A stretch of 64,000 bases of DNA, from assembly GCA_947473475.1 (NCBI GenBank), contig CANJBZ010000003.1:120542-184541 (forward strand), read 5' to 3'. The notes beneath the pieces were generated by a model. That model saw only the letters and a list, made by a program, of their open reading frames with translations. It was not told where the DNA came from and ran no database searches. Position numbers and translations under genes: made by a program. Below are positions 1 through 7,485 of this stretch, piece after piece. Within the stretch, counting starts at the first letter, position 1; each line of letters begins with the position of its first letter. The DNA is from Alphaproteobacteria bacterium (GTDB taxonomy: Bacteria > Pseudomonadota > Alphaproteobacteria > Micropepsales > Micropepsaceae).

Positions 1-92
1 AATCGCTCGTGGTGTGGGCCATCCGCGAAGGCCGCCAAACCGCGCGCTCGGTCGATCAATTCCTCATGGGAAGCTCCGACCTCCCGCGTTGA
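1..92 (+). CDS. gltD: Glutamate synthase small subunit, C-terminal end (partial)
   Basis: Reading frame 3 at the left edge encodes about 29 residues containing SLVVWAIREGRQTARSVD and ending SSDLPR before a TGA at 90-92. This matches the C-terminus of alphaproteobacterial GltD, the NADPH-oxidising flavoprotein subunit of glutamate synthase that feeds electrons to GltB. Only the last part of the NADPH-binding domain is in the window; the rest of the gene, and probably gltB, lies to the left. It converges on the next gene with a 55-base gap and no obvious terminator. The identification rests on a short but characteristic tail. Confidence 0.8.
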   Translation, partial: SLVVWAIREGRQTARSVDQFLMGSSDLPR

Positions 93-147
93 GAGGCGCT
101 CTATATCGGTTAGTTTTTGTGCGGAACCCGCTTCGGAGCCGATGCTT

Positions 148-1329
148 TCATTTTAAATTTATAGACACAACGTCTTCATTTCGTTTGAAGACCTCTGGGT
201 TGATACCGCAGAATGCTGCGATATGCGCACGGTTCAGGTTGATCCCAGACGCGATGTCCTCCGGATTTGCGCCGCCCTCATTCACAGCCGTAGTGAAGCA
301 TTTATTCAGCAAAGTAGGCTGCTCAACCTTAAGCTCATCATCTAACGGCTCGTTTGTCTTCCAGCGATTTTTGCTGATCGACTTTCGCATATTTAGAATT
401 TGCACTTCTGAGAAAATGCCAAGGTCTTCACAGCGAAAGATTTGCGCTTGAATTGAGACCTTCCAACGTCGCTTTAATTCTTTGAATCCCTCTAGCCTGG
501 AGGTAAGCACCTCGTGTGGATACGTTGCCTCTGGCAACAAGAACGCAGCCGCAAAGCGGTCGGCTTCTCGCTCGATCCTGCGCAGTATCGTCGGGTTCTC
601 CAATTCTCTGGAAGCAATATCCCGATGGAGAATTAGATGGCCCAATTCATGAGCGGAATCGAAGCGTGCGCGAGCGCATGATTTGGTATCAGAACTTAGG
701 AAAATAAATGGCTTGTCACCATTCCAATAGGAAAATGCGTTCACATCTTCAGCGCCAAAGTGAACGCGAGTCATAACGATCCCCCTGCTTTCAAGCAGGG
801 AAACCATGTTAGCAATAGGGCCGTCCCCCAATCCCCACGCTCTGCGAGCGGCGCGCGCTGCTTCTTCCAACTCGTCCGTTGTATACGAGCCATCTTGCGA
901 TTTGGATTCCCAGTCCATGATCTGAGGCGCGGGTAGACGGACTGCCGTCGAAAAGAATGCGGCGGTCCGCACTAGCCATTCTTTCCATACGCTGCACTGG
1001 TCGTTCCGCTTCTGCGTTTTAGGTCCGAATGCACGGTAAAAAGCCGTACTACTTTCCCCAAACGGTGCAGGTTGCGCGCCTGAGAAAAAAGACAGCGGTT
1101 GATCTAGTTCGGCAACAATTCGCGCGAGCGACGCCCCATCTGGTCGCTTCGCCCCCAATTCCCACTGCGACACGCTTTGTCTGGTGACACCGAGGTGATC
1201 AGCTAACTCGCGTTGGTTATATCCCTTTGCCATGCGCGCCTCGCGCAAACGATCAGGGCTAAAGCGCCGCACAGGTTCGGCGACACCAGCGCGAGCGAAG
1301 AGATCGACAACATTAGTCTTCGTTGTCAC
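148..1329 (-). CDS. XRE-family HTH regulator fused to ImmA/IrrE metallopeptidase domain
   Basis: The protein has about 393 residues from the chosen GTG. The N-terminal part is a Cro/C1-type helix-turn-helix (NQRELADHLGVTRQSVSQWE). The middle holds a zinc-peptidase motif, SAHELGHLILHR (HExxH type), typical of ImmA/IrrE (COG2856) proteins. Such fusions are repressor-proteases of mobile elements, stress responses and some toxin-antitoxin-like modules; the protease usually cleaves a repressor. The GTG at 1329 overlaps the stop of the upstream gene (1313-1315), which implies translational coupling; a longer ATG start at 1392 would overlap much more. The C-terminal 110 residues have no recognised motif. 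The region looks more AT-rich than its neighbours, which fits acquisition by transfer. The natural target is unknown. Confidence 0.85.
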   Translation of the reverse strand: MTTKTNVVDLFARAGVAEPVRRFSPDRLREARMAKGYNQRELADHLGVTRQSVSQWELGAKRPDGASLARIVAELDQPLSFFSGAQPAPFGESSTAFYRAFGPKTQKRNDQCSVWKEWLVRTAAFFSTAVRLPAPQIMDWESKSQDGSYTTDELEEAARAARRAWGLGDGPIANMVSLLESRGIVMTRVHFGAEDVNAFSYWNGDKPFIFLSSDTKSCARARFDSAHELGHLILHRDIASRELENPTILRRIEREADRFAAAFLLPEATYPHEVLTSRLEGFKELKRRWKVSIQAQIFRCEDLGIFSEVQILNMRKSISKNRWKTNEPLDDELKVEQPTLLNKCFTTAVNEGGANPEDIASGINLNRAHIAAFCGINPEVFKRNEDVVSINLK

Positions 1330-1966
1330 GGCGCCACTTCTTAAGTTCTTCTTTGAGCAATTCGACCTCAGGATTCGCATCCGGCGCTTCAACTCCCGGT
1401 AAGTCAGCTTTCACCAGATGCGGCATCAGCAACAAATTCGGCGTCTGGTAAATATATCCCGACCGGCCGCTGGGATGTGGAAGTCCCACATGAATAAAGT
1501 CGAGGCCGTGATAGCCGTGAACGAGCACAAGATGAGGTAACCCGCGAAGTTCGCTCTCGCGTTCGAAGCTCTCATCCAACAGAAGGAATGGGCTATTGTT
1601 TAGTATGTTGTTGGCGCGATAAAGCGCTGGACGTGGCACCTTCTTTGGACGTTTGATTTGGCAAACGCTGAGGGTGGAATCAGACAATGAGACACGCAGA
1701 TACTTGCCGGTGGGGCGTGCAAAACTATGCCATTCGAACTCAGCCCGCCACTGACCGCTAGTAATCAGGCGCTCGATACTGGTCTCGACAGCCCATGTTC
1801 TGAGGTGCCCGCGATTTATCCTCGCGCTTGTTACCTGCAGGATCGCCTCGTCCTTCACCAATGCCTCGACGGCGGCATAAGCGTTCTTCAAGCATTGGGG
1901 AAGCAGCGCAAGGTCTCTGGAGGGTAGTTGGTCGTTGAGGAAAGCTTCGGCGTCGGCAGTTCGCAT
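1313..1966 (-). CDS. Hypothetical protein, first gene of the XRE-ImmA cassette
   Basis: This gene of 217 residues is not recognised. It is mixed alpha/beta with no signal peptide or membrane segment, and ends in a charged helix (EELKKWRRDNED). The ATG at 1966 is preceded by GGAG at a 5-base spacing. An earlier ATG at 1999 would lie at or before the transcription start predicted from the promoter at 2002-2030, so 1966 is preferred. It overlaps the start of the ImmA gene by 17 bases, so the two are very likely one operon and may act together, for example as a regulated effector or as a substrate and protease pair. That role is inference from the arrangement only. Confidence 0.7.
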   Translation of the reverse strand: MRTADAEAFLNDQLPSRDLALLPQCLKNAYAAVEALVKDEAILQVTSARINRGHLRTWAVETSIERLITSGQWRAEFEWHSFARPTGKYLRVSLSDSTLSVCQIKRPKKVPRPALYRANNILNNSPFLLLDESFERESELRGLPHLVLVHGYHGLDFIHVGLPHPSGRSGYIYQTPNLLLMPHLVKADLPGVEAPDANPEVELLKEELKKWRRDNED

Positions 1967-2001
1967 TACGTCTCCAAGGTTGCCCCGATCTGAAGGCAAC
2001 T

Positions 2002-2030
2002 AAATACGAAAAATGACTCACTTTGTCAAC
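2002..2030 (-). promoter_or_regulatory. Sigma70-type promoter of the XRE-ImmA cassette
   Basis: On the minus strand a perfect TTGACA (2030-2025) is followed by 17 bases and TATTTA (2007-2002), placing the transcription start near 1995, just ahead of the ATG at 1966. The segment TGACAAAGTGAGTCA has short inverted arms (TGAC/GTCA) over the -35 and spacer, a possible operator for the XRE protein encoded by the operon. Confidence 0.65.
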
Positions 2031-2110
2031 CGACTGCTCGCATGCTGTCCCGGGAAGGCTTTCGGCCTGCGCCTTGCTCCTCGCGGTACTATTTTTCGTG
2101 CTGTTCTCCG

Positions 2111-4066
2111 TCAATATTCGTTGTGCGACCACGCTGTTGTGAAAGCGAACGGCACGAGGATGTGTGCCGTGTTTGATGTGTCGCCCCAAATGGCCGAGCC
2201 GACGGTCATCGGCAGAGGGTTTTTCACGACGACATGAACCTTTCCAGCTTCCGCCAACTCGTTCGCGGTCAGCCGGAAGGTCAGTTTCGTGCCGCCGGTC
2301 ACCGTCGTGGGCACGGCCTTGCCGTTTGCGTAGACAATTGAGCGCTTGACGAAGTTGACGCCGGTCAGCGTGAACTCCGTATCCGGCGCGCCCTGGATAA
2401 TCGTGTGCGGGAAAAGAATTTCGATTCCGGGCGTCGGCGACAATGTCGGATTCGGCACCGGCCCCAAGCCGGGACCGCGGCGCATGTCGCCGAGTCCTTC
2501 TTCGACTTCGACCTTGCCGCCGGACGGCGCCGTCACAACGGCAAGAACCTTCGCCTTTTCCGGTGTTGTCGTGCGCTTCATGGCAGCGACCCAGGCGGGA
2601 TCGCTTACGACAACCGAATCGTAAGACGTCTTGTCGTTCGAAAACATGTAGCCGCGATACCAGGGATGATAGGAGCGATCGACGATCTTGCCGTCCTTAA
2701 TGACGGTGTCGATCTGGCGCATGGCGAGGATGTCCTTGGTCGGATCGGCATTGACGATATCGATGTCGGCAAGTTTTCCCACCTCAACGGTACCGATGTC
2801 CTTGATGCGGAAATGCTGCGCGACCCACTTCGTGGTGGCCTGCAAAATCTTCATCGGCTCGACGTGTGCGTCTTCCTGAAAGACGGCCATCTCCTGATGC
2901 ACGCCGAGGCCGGGCGCCGACTGTGTGATGTCGCTGCCGACAACCGCGTGGCCGCCCGCGGCAAGAAGATCGCCGACGAATTTGGCGTGGTTCTTGAAGC
3001 CGCACGCCCGCAGGGACAGCCGGTCGGGCTTCATGTAGTCCTCTGCCGTCTGCACGTTGTCCTGAAGGTCCTGGATCGCGAACTCCGGGTAATAGGCCCG
3101 CAGATTCGGATCGGCGAAGACGTCGCGGTCCTCTTGCTGCACGCGTTTCCAATTCACGGGCATGCTGCGGTCCATCGCCATGAAGTCGGGTTCGACCGCC
3201 GTGTTGTGCTGCAGAAGAAACGCGATCATGTCCTTTTCCTTCGCAGGGTCCATGTCGCAATACGGGTCGGACGGTTCGCCGACGTAATCCTTCCAGACGT
3301 CGGGATTCTTCGAGATGACATTGCCGATGGCGCCTGTGTGAATCATCACATCGGCGCCGGCGAGCACGCATTCCTTGGCGCGCGTCTGCGGCCCCAGGCA
3401 GCGGAACACAACGCCCTTTCCGGCCTTGTGCGCTTCCTCGGCATAAGCGGCCCACATCTCCGGCGGTCCGTCGCCATCATTGCTGCCGAGGAAATCGGCG
3501 CCGCCCGCAAGATTGGATTTCGCCAAGGCGCGCGCCTGGTCAATGTTGTAGATCCATCTTTGCCCGCCGCCGGGTACATAGCGGTCTCTGTTCTGCCCTC
3601 TGGCGCCGCCGCCCTTGGCGTTCGTGACTCCCTGGAACAGCCGTGGTCCCGGATATATTCCGTGATTGATGGCGTCGCGCTCTGCGATGCCTTGATCGTT
3701 GCGCGCGCCCGTCACCATGGCCGACGTTACGCCCCAGTGGAGGAATGCTTCGCCATACATCCAACTCCAATTTGCTTTGGCGTCGATCAGCCCCGGCGTC
3801 ACCCATTTTCCGGTCGCGTCGATGATCTTGGCGCCGGCAGGCACTTGCACCTGGCCTGCGCGGCCGACGCCGGTAATATGGTTTCCCTCGATCACGATAA
3901 CGGAATTGGCGAGCGGAACGCCCCCGTTGCCGTCCACCAGGGTCCCGCCCTGTATCACCAGGACCTGCTGGCCCTGAGCGGCAGCGTCTTTGTCGCCCAG
4001 AAGGGCGAGCCCGCACGCAAGAGCTATTCCAGACAGCAATACGCCGCGATTGACGATCGACTTCAA
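2111..4066 (-). CDS. Secreted amidohydrolase-like protein with degenerate metal site and C-terminal IPT/TIG-like domain
   Basis: About 651 residues. The TTG at 4066 is chosen because AGGGAGG lies 5 bases upstream and a clean signal peptide follows (GVLLSGIALACGLALLG, then AAAQG). The fold is of the imidazolonepropionase-like amidohydrolases: an N-terminal beta segment GGTLVDGNGG, the strand WVTPGLID, and a C-terminal KLADIDIVNADP. The usual HxH metal pair after PGLID is replaced by AKAN, and the next expected histidine is RCLG; a later IHTG and GSD remain. Residues from about 535 look like an IPT/TIG beta-sandwich (LTGVNFVKRSIVYANGKAV). It is probably periplasmic. It may be a non-hydrolytic or altered-metal member, so enzymatic activity should not be assumed. 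Confidence 0.75.
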   Translation of the reverse strand: MKSIVNRGVLLSGIALACGLALLGDKDAAAQGQQVLVIQGGTLVDGNGGVPLANSVIVIEGNHITGVGRAGQVQVPAGAKIIDATGKWVTPGLIDAKANWSWMYGEAFLHWGVTSAMVTGARNDQGIAERDAINHGIYPGPRLFQGVTNAKGGGARGQNRDRYVPGGGQRWIYNIDQARALAKSNLAGGADFLGSNDGDGPPEMWAAYAEEAHKAGKGVVFRCLGPQTRAKECVLAGADVMIHTGAIGNVISKNPDVWKDYVGEPSDPYCDMDPAKEKDMIAFLLQHNTAVEPDFMAMDRSMPVNWKRVQQEDRDVFADPNLRAYYPEFAIQDLQDNVQTAEDYMKPDRLSLRACGFKNHAKFVGDLLAAGGHAVVGSDITQSAPGLGVHQEMAVFQEDAHVEPMKILQATTKWVAQHFRIKDIGTVEVGKLADIDIVNADPTKDILAMRQIDTVIKDGKIVDRSYHPWYRGYMFSNDKTSYDSVVVSDPAWVAAMKRTTTPEKAKVLAVVTAPSGGKVEVEEGLGDMRRGPGLGPVPNPTLSPTPGIEILFPHTIIQGAPDTEFTLTGVNFVKRSIVYANGKAVPTTVTGGTKLTFRLTANELAEAGKVHVVVKNPLPMTVGSAIWGDTSNTAHILVPFAFTTAWSHNEY

Positions 4067-4136
4067 TCTACCCTCCCTAAACTGCGCTGCATTTGGCCTG
4101 CTCATACCATACCAGCGGCCCAGATCACCGACTCTT

Positions 4137-4266
4137 CGTGTCATGGCCCGCAAAAGCGGGCCATCCAGGAGAACGTAGGGCTCATCAGCGCGCAGACGCG
4201 CGCTTGCTGGATGGCCCTGTCAAGCAGGGCCATGACAAAAGAGGGCTGGATCAAAGGCCGTTGGTA
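4137..4266 (+). repeat. 130-bp dispersed intergenic repeat, copy 1
   Basis: This unit contains two hairpins: TGGCCCGC AAAA GCGGGCCA at its left, and GGCCCTGTCAAGCAGGGCC toward its right. An almost identical copy lies inverted at 53948-54078, and a fragment lies at 43495-43528. It fills most of the 312-base gap between the amidohydrolase and VOC genes; nothing coding was seen in that gap. Confidence 0.85.
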
Positions 4267-4378
4267 TCACACCAAAGTCGTCCGTCACACGAAAGCCCGT
4301 CATGGTATCGTTGCGAAGAGGTGAAACGATCCTCTGGCGCGAGCCGTTCTGCTCTCAACACCCTACATGGAGGCCGCC

Positions 4379-4744
4379 ATGGCAAACCCCTTCGTCCATA
4401 TTGAGCTCAACACCACCGATCCCGCCAAGGCGAAAGCGTTCTACGGCGCGCTGCTCGATTGGAAGCTTGAGGACATGGATATGGGCGGCGGCATGATCTA
4501 CACGATGATCGGCGTCGGCGAGGGCACCGGCGGTGGGATGATGAAACACCCGATGCCGGGCGCACCGTCGCTCTGGATTCCCTACGTACTGGTCAGCGAT
4601 GTGGCCGTCTCCACCCAGAAGGCGAAGGACGCCGGCGGCACGATCATCAAGGATGTTTCGGAAGTCCCGAACATGGGTTCGTTCTCCATCATCCAAGACC
4701 CCACCGGCGGCGTAATTGGGCTGTGGCAGGCGAAGGCGAAGTAG
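4379..4744 (+). CDS. VOC family (glyoxalase/dioxygenase fold) protein
   Basis: 121 residues, a single vicinal-oxygen-chelate module of two beta-alpha-beta-beta-beta repeats. It opens with FVHIELNTTDPAKAKAFYGALLDW, typical of small stand-alone VOC proteins, and ends FSIIQDPTGGVIGLWQ, in which DPTG is the standard turn before the last strand. The ATG at 4379 has GGAGG five bases upstream; the ATG at 4367 does not. The substrate cannot be deduced. It is flanked by a repeat and a convergent parDE pair and seems to be a single-gene transcript. Confidence 0.85.
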   Translation: MANPFVHIELNTTDPAKAKAFYGALLDWKLEDMDMGGGMIYTMIGVGEGTGGGMMKHPMPGAPSLWIPYVLVSDVAVSTQKAKDAGGTIIKDVSEVPNMGSFSIIQDPTGGVIGLWQAKAK

Positions 4745-4749
4745 TCACG

Positions 4750-5106
4750 TTACGGCGCTTCTTCTTCTGGCAAGTGCTTCACGATATCCATGGAATCGTG
4801 GAGGATTCTGATCACTTCGATTTCACGCCGTTCGGCGCTGATCACACGGAATATGAGGAAGTGGCGTCCTGGGCGTCCTGAGCGCGCAACATGGAGGCGC
4901 AGCAACGCTTCTGAGGTGTTGTTTATTGGACGAATGCCGACAGCATTGGGACCATCTCTAAGCAGCTTGAAAGCGTCCGCGATCAGTTGTGCGTATCGGG
5001 TTTCCTGTTCGAGGCCAAACCTTTCAGCGGTCCAAGAGCCGATATCCTCCAAATCGAATGCGGCGGCGTCAGTGAGCCTCACGCTCCAGCCCCTTTCGGA
5101 GCTCAT
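4750..5106 (-). CDS. parE: ParE/RelE-family toxin
   Basis: 118 residues with the RelE/ParE fold: WSVRLTDAAAFDLEDIGSWTAERFG at the N-terminus, the central helix pair, and the C-terminal strand RHFLIFRVISAERREIEVIRILH. ParE toxins poison DNA gyrase, whereas RelE-like members cleave mRNA; the sequence suggests the ParE branch. The start overlaps the stop of the antitoxin gene by four bases (ATGA), the usual arrangement that ties toxin translation to antitoxin translation. No disabling change is visible, so it is probably functional. Confidence 0.85.
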   Translation of the reverse strand: MSSERGWSVRLTDAAAFDLEDIGSWTAERFGLEQETRYAQLIADAFKLLRDGPNAVGIRPINNTSEALLRLHVARSGRPGRHFLIFRVISAERREIEVIRILHDSMDIVKHLPEEEAP

Positions 5107-5399
5107 TTGCGCCGCCGTGCCGCCGCCGATTTGGCGCGCGAAGAGCCTTTTGCAATCTGCGACTTTACGAACGCATCTAGTTCCTCCTCCGTCTCGAAGG
5201 TCCGATATCGCCCACTCGCCGAATCCGCTAATCCGACATTTATCGCGTCGCGCAGCGCTTCAAGCTTTGCGTGCTCATCTTCCACTAGTCTCAGCCCCGC
5301 CCGCATGACTTCGCTGGCATTCTGATAGCGGCCCTCGGTAACCAGCCGGTCAATCAGATCCGCTTGATGTTGGGTCAGAACGACATTGCGTGTGGGCAT
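5103..5399 (-). CDS. parD: ParD-type antitoxin
   Basis: 98 residues. The N-terminal half is a ribbon-helix-helix DNA-binding domain (NVVLTQHQADLIDRLVTEGR, followed by YQNASEVMRAGLRLVEDE), diagnostic of ParD/CopG antitoxins. The C-terminal part wraps the toxin and ends in a basic tail. It is first in the operon and should repress its own promoter through the palindrome just upstream. Confidence 0.87.
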   Translation of the reverse strand: MPTRNVVLTQHQADLIDRLVTEGRYQNASEVMRAGLRLVEDEHAKLEALRDAINVGLADSASGRYRTFETEEELDAFVKSQIAKGSSRAKSAAARRRK

Positions 5400-5421
5400 A
5401 GCGGCACTCTTAGGACGGCCA

Positions 5422-5436
5422 TGGCATATTATGCCA
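5422..5436. promoter_or_regulatory. Palindromic operator of parDE
   Basis: TGGCATATTATGCCA is a perfect inverted repeat around a central base, 23 bases upstream of the parD ATG. It overlaps the CATAAT-like -10 that follows a TTGCCG -35 on the minus strand. This is the expected place for an autoregulatory ParD site. Confidence 0.6.
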
Positions 5437-5457
5437 ATGGTGTCTGAGCGGCAAATT

Positions 5458-6981
5458 CTACGGCGTCGCCGCCTTGCCTAGAGATTCTTTTCCGAGGGCG
5501 GCGCTGGAGGGGAAGATCAGTGATTTGATCACGACCGGCACAGCGCCCGATGTGTCTAAAATCGCGCCGATGTCGATGTAGTCGAATTCCTTCAGCTCCA
5601 GACCGTCGATTGAGACGACCGGATAATGGTGCTTCATTTCCTCGCGGAAGTGGATGCCGATCAAACCACCGACGTCGCCGTCGCCGACCAGGACGATGGG
5701 ATGGCCATGCGCGAGCACGGTTTCCAGCCCTTCCACCACGCCTTGGCAGTACGCATCCAGCCGCGCAAACGTGGCTGACCCGCGCCATGGCGCAAACACG
5801 GCTACAGGCTTTTCGCCGTCCGCAAGGTCGAGCCGCTTCAGCACGCCTTTGATGGCTGCGGCGACTGTGGCGGCGTCGATATCGTCCGCTTCCAGATTCA
5901 TGTCCGGTGCAATCACCGGCACATTGCGTAGCGGCAAAATTTCCAGGGGCGAGACGAAGATCGTGCTGCCGCTGACTTGGGTGGTGTATTGCGAGGCGCC
6001 GACGACGGTGGCGCGGATGCCTTCGCTTGGCGTCTCGAGCTTGGGCCCCCAAGCCTCGATTCGTGTACGGATTTCTTTGGCGAGGAGCGGTCCCAAATCG
6101 CCGAAGCTCCCTTTCTCGCGGCCATAGACGAATTCAGACACACCGCCGGAAATCGTCACCTCGTCGATCTTGGCTTGTGTGGCGATAGGATCGAGCCGCA
6201 GCAGAGGTGAGCTTCCGACCTTTGGCGAACCGCCCTGCATCGCCTCGAACAGCCGGTCCGTCATGCGGGACGCGAGCGCCCGCGCATCGTCGGGTTTCAA
6301 CTCGACGCCGAGATCGAGGTTCAGGCCCAGCTCGGCGGCGAATTGCCGTCCCGCCTCTTCCATGCGGTTGATACGGCCGTCCTTGCCGGTGACCACCAAC
6401 CGCGCGCCGACATCGATGGCTGTCAGGTCTACCACCTTGCCGTTCTTGCACAGGGCGATCTTGGACGTGCCGCCGCCGATATCGACATTCATCACGACGG
6501 CGCCGCCGCGCACGGAACGCGCCACCGCGCCCGACCCATAAGCCGCCATCACTGTTTCCAGGCTGTCGCCGGCGCTAACCGCCACCAGCTTGCCCGTCTG
6601 GCTCGCGAATAAATCTCCGATCAGGCGCGCATTTTTCCGCCGCACGGCAACGCCGGTCAGGATCAGCGCGCCGGTGTCGATCTCTTCCGGCAGCACCTTC
6701 GCAAACTGATATTGCTTGGCGATGAAAGCGCCGAGCTTCTCGGCATCGATCGTCTCGTCTTCCGTATACGGCGTCAGAAGGATGTCGGAGGCGTAAAAAG
6801 TCTCGCGCTCGGACACGACGTAACGGCTGTCGAGCCGTTCCAGCACGATGCGCGAGAACACGAGATGAGATGTCGAAGAGCCGATGTCCACGCCGACGGA
6901 CAGAATGACGATTTCGTCTTCCCCTTCGAGCGTGCGTCCTTTGCTGGAAAAGAAAATCCGGCCGCCTTCGTCTTCACTCAT
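5458..6981 (-). CDS. EutA-like ethanolamine ammonia-lyase reactivating factor family protein
   Basis: 507 residues of the acetate kinase/Hsp70-type ATPase fold. The phosphate-1 loop is VGVDIGSSTSHLVF near residue 32 and the second glycine-rich loop is NVDIGGGTSKIAL near residue 165, both conserved in EutA. EutA uses ATP to expel damaged cobalamin from ethanolamine ammonia-lyase (EutBC). No eutB or eutC is seen here; the gene follows tctB by only six bases. It may reactivate a lyase encoded elsewhere or have been redeployed in the pathway served by the tripartite transporter. Family assignment is firm, exact role is not. Confidence 0.75.
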   Translation of the reverse strand: MSEDEGGRIFFSSKGRTLEGEDEIVILSVGVDIGSSTSHLVFSRIVLERLDSRYVVSERETFYASDILLTPYTEDETIDAEKLGAFIAKQYQFAKVLPEEIDTGALILTGVAVRRKNARLIGDLFASQTGKLVAVSAGDSLETVMAAYGSGAVARSVRGGAVVMNVDIGGGTSKIALCKNGKVVDLTAIDVGARLVVTGKDGRINRMEEAGRQFAAELGLNLDLGVELKPDDARALASRMTDRLFEAMQGGSPKVGSSPLLRLDPIATQAKIDEVTISGGVSEFVYGREKGSFGDLGPLLAKEIRTRIEAWGPKLETPSEGIRATVVGASQYTTQVSGSTIFVSPLEILPLRNVPVIAPDMNLEADDIDAATVAAAIKGVLKRLDLADGEKPVAVFAPWRGSATFARLDAYCQGVVEGLETVLAHGHPIVLVGDGDVGGLIGIHFREEMKHHYPVVSIDGLELKEFDYIDIGAILDTSGAVPVVIKSLIFPSSAALGKESLGKAATP

Positions 6982-6987
6982 GAACGA

Positions 6988-7485
6988 TCAAACCTCTGGA
7001 AACAGCATGCCGGGATAGAGTTCGATTTGCAGCAATTGCGTGAACAGCGCCCATATGAACAGCGTGGCAGCGGCGCCGATCACCAGGCAGAACCAGAGGG
7101 GACGTTTGCCCCGCAGGCGCATCGACGCAAACACATACACCGGCACCGCCACCAGAAATCCACCAAGAACGATCAACGCGGCAAAGCCGGCCGCCCACAG
7201 AACCGCGGAGATTTCCTTTGCTCTGGCATATTGCGGCCGCGCTTCTTCATTCTTCGGCAGTGCGGCCGGGTTAAACCAGCGCGTCAGGGTTTCGCCGGCC
7301 GCCGTGTGCGTACGCGCTGTGATGTCGAGGAGCACAAGCACAATCGCTGCCCAACCCACGCTGACCGGAAAGGCGCGCGCTTGCGGCGTGTAGCCATAAC
7401 CGGTCACGAGATAGATGACGGCGATTATGAAAAGCACGAATGCCGGAAGGTAGTCGACGACGGGCGTCCCGAAAAAACGTCTCAT
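6988..7485 (-). CDS. tctB: Tripartite tricarboxylate transporter small membrane subunit (TctB family)
   Basis: 165 residues with about four hydrophobic helices (YLPAFVLFIIAVIYLVTG, WAAIVLVLLDI, ALIVLGGFLVAVPVYVF, and LWFCLVIGAAATLFIWALF). This is the size and topology of TctB, the small membrane partner of TctA. The start at 7485 overlaps the tctA stop by four bases (ATGA), a standard coupling; the longer in-frame extension upstream has non-coding composition. With TctA and a Bug protein it forms a sodium- or proton-driven carboxylate uptake system. Confidence 0.85.
   Translation of the reverse strand: MRRFFGTPVVDYLPAFVLFIIAVIYLVTGYGYTPQARAFPVSVGWAAIVLVLLDITARTHTAAGETLTRWFNPAALPKNEEARPQYARAKEISAVLWAAGFAALIVLGGFLVAVPVYVFASMRLRGKRPLWFCLVIGAAATLFIWALFTQLLQIELYPGMLFPEV

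Noticed and set aside
4137..4266. Possible CRISPR-like repeat
   Set aside because: Only three dispersed, unequal copies far apart; no spacer array and no cas genes.
2405..4324. 639-codon plus-strand frame
   Set aside because: Antisense to the amidohydrolase-like gene; the minus strand has the recognisable fold, signal peptide and ribosome site.
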